A DNA stretch of 5,676 nucleotides, taken from Candidatus Faecalibacterium faecipullorum (lineage in GTDB: Bacteria > Bacillota > Clostridia > Oscillospirales > Ruminococcaceae). The notes beneath the pieces are model-generated. The model saw only the letters and a list, made by a program, of their open reading frames with translations. It was not told the DNA's origin and did not search any database. Position numbers and translations under genes: made by a program. Positions 5,477 through 5,676 of the stretch are shown here, piece by piece (position 1 is the stretch's first letter; each line of letters begins with the position of its first letter). The DNA is taken from assembly GCA_019118985.1 (NCBI GenBank), contig DWXX01000130.1:1-5676 (forward strand), given 5' to 3'.

Positions 5477-5496
5477 GTCTGAGTTTTCACTCAGAC
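5477..5496 (-). other. GNRA-capped hairpin directly upstream of 5S rRNA, probable processing element
   Basis: On the minus strand GTCTGAGT and ACTCAGAC form a perfect 8-bp stem closed by GAAA, a GNRA tetraloop. Its 3' end abuts the first base of 5S helix I, so the two helices could stack. Likely role is 5S maturation or folding; which nuclease is involved cannot be told. Confidence 0.6.
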
Positions 5497-5578
5497 ATCT
5501 CTCTATTTTGTTTTGAAGGACGTGCCTTCAGAACTGAATAATAAACTGCTTTGCAATCAGAGTACAAGTGCTTCATAC
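5497..5578 (-). other. 23S-5S internal transcribed spacer
   Basis: AT-richer spacer between the 23S 3' end and the 5S leader hairpin. It has no tRNA gene. A small 6-bp hairpin is visible (TGAAGG with CCTTCA, 5514-5519 and 5525-5530). Nothing else is recognisable. Confidence 0.7.
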
Positions 5579-5676
5579 CTGGTCAAGCCCTCGATCGATT
5601 AGTACACGCCTGCTGAATGGATCGCTCCACTTACACATCGTGCCTATCTACCTTGTAGTCTGCAAGGGATCTTACC
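5579..5676 (-). rRNA. rrl: 23S ribosomal RNA, 3' end only
   Basis: The last roughly 98 nt of 23S rRNA on the minus strand, running off the right edge. The block GTGTACTAATCGATCGAGG followed by GCTTGACC is the conserved 3' terminus of Firmicutes 23S, where the final bases pair with the 5' end. The exact end is estimated at about 5579. Upstream 23S and 16S should lie to the right of the window. Confidence 0.94.

Noticed and set aside
5497..5578. Possible tRNA gene between 23S and 5S
   Set aside because: No T-loop GTTCGA-type block or cloverleaf pairing; the spacer is too short and AT-rich.

Overview
The window looks like chromosomal DNA of a GC-rich Clostridia member, most likely Ruminococcaceae/Oscillospiraceae (Faecalibacterium / Subdoligranulum / Gemmiger-like). 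The reasons are the order FAD-flavoprotein - cmk - plsC - ispH (with ispH running on toward a probable ribosomal S1 fusion), strong AGGAGG ribosome binding sites, Firmicutes-type 5S and 23S rRNA, and a DUF2089 regulator. The taxonomic call is inference; no database was searched.

Left part (1-3538, all minus strand): a tight housekeeping operon read right to left. Its order is an HI0933/BaiN-type flavoprotein, cytidylate kinase (cmk), a PlsC-type lysophosphatidate acyltransferase, and ispH, which leaves the window still open. A good sigma-A-like promoter (3579-3607) lies just upstream. The operon links CMP/dCMP phosphorylation, phospholipid synthesis, isoprenoid precursor synthesis and probably translation (S1).

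Middle (3613-4483, minus): a membrane-anchored M23 (LytM/SpoIIQ-like) peptidase whose zinc ligands are present, but whose usual catalytic His of the Y-x-H-L motif appears to be Ala. It is closed by two tandem intrinsic terminators that insulate the downstream operon promoter.

Right part (4580-5229, plus): a divergent two-gene cassette with a strong extended -10 promoter, encoding a short DUF2089 helix-turn-helix protein and a 91-residue three-pass membrane protein of unknown function. It converges on the end of a minus-strand rRNA operon (5S at 5359-5476, 23S 3' end from about 5579). Two hairpins lie between the converging units, one of them a bidirectional terminator.

No mobile element, CRISPR array or tRNA was seen, and no stretch over 300 bases lacks a gene. 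The least ordinary points are a sharp GC break inside ispH (about 71% to 51% by hand count), a possible internal start for S1 at the ispH fusion junction, the altered M23 active site, the uncharacterised DUF2089/membrane-protein pair, and a GNRA-capped hairpin abutting 5S rRNA.
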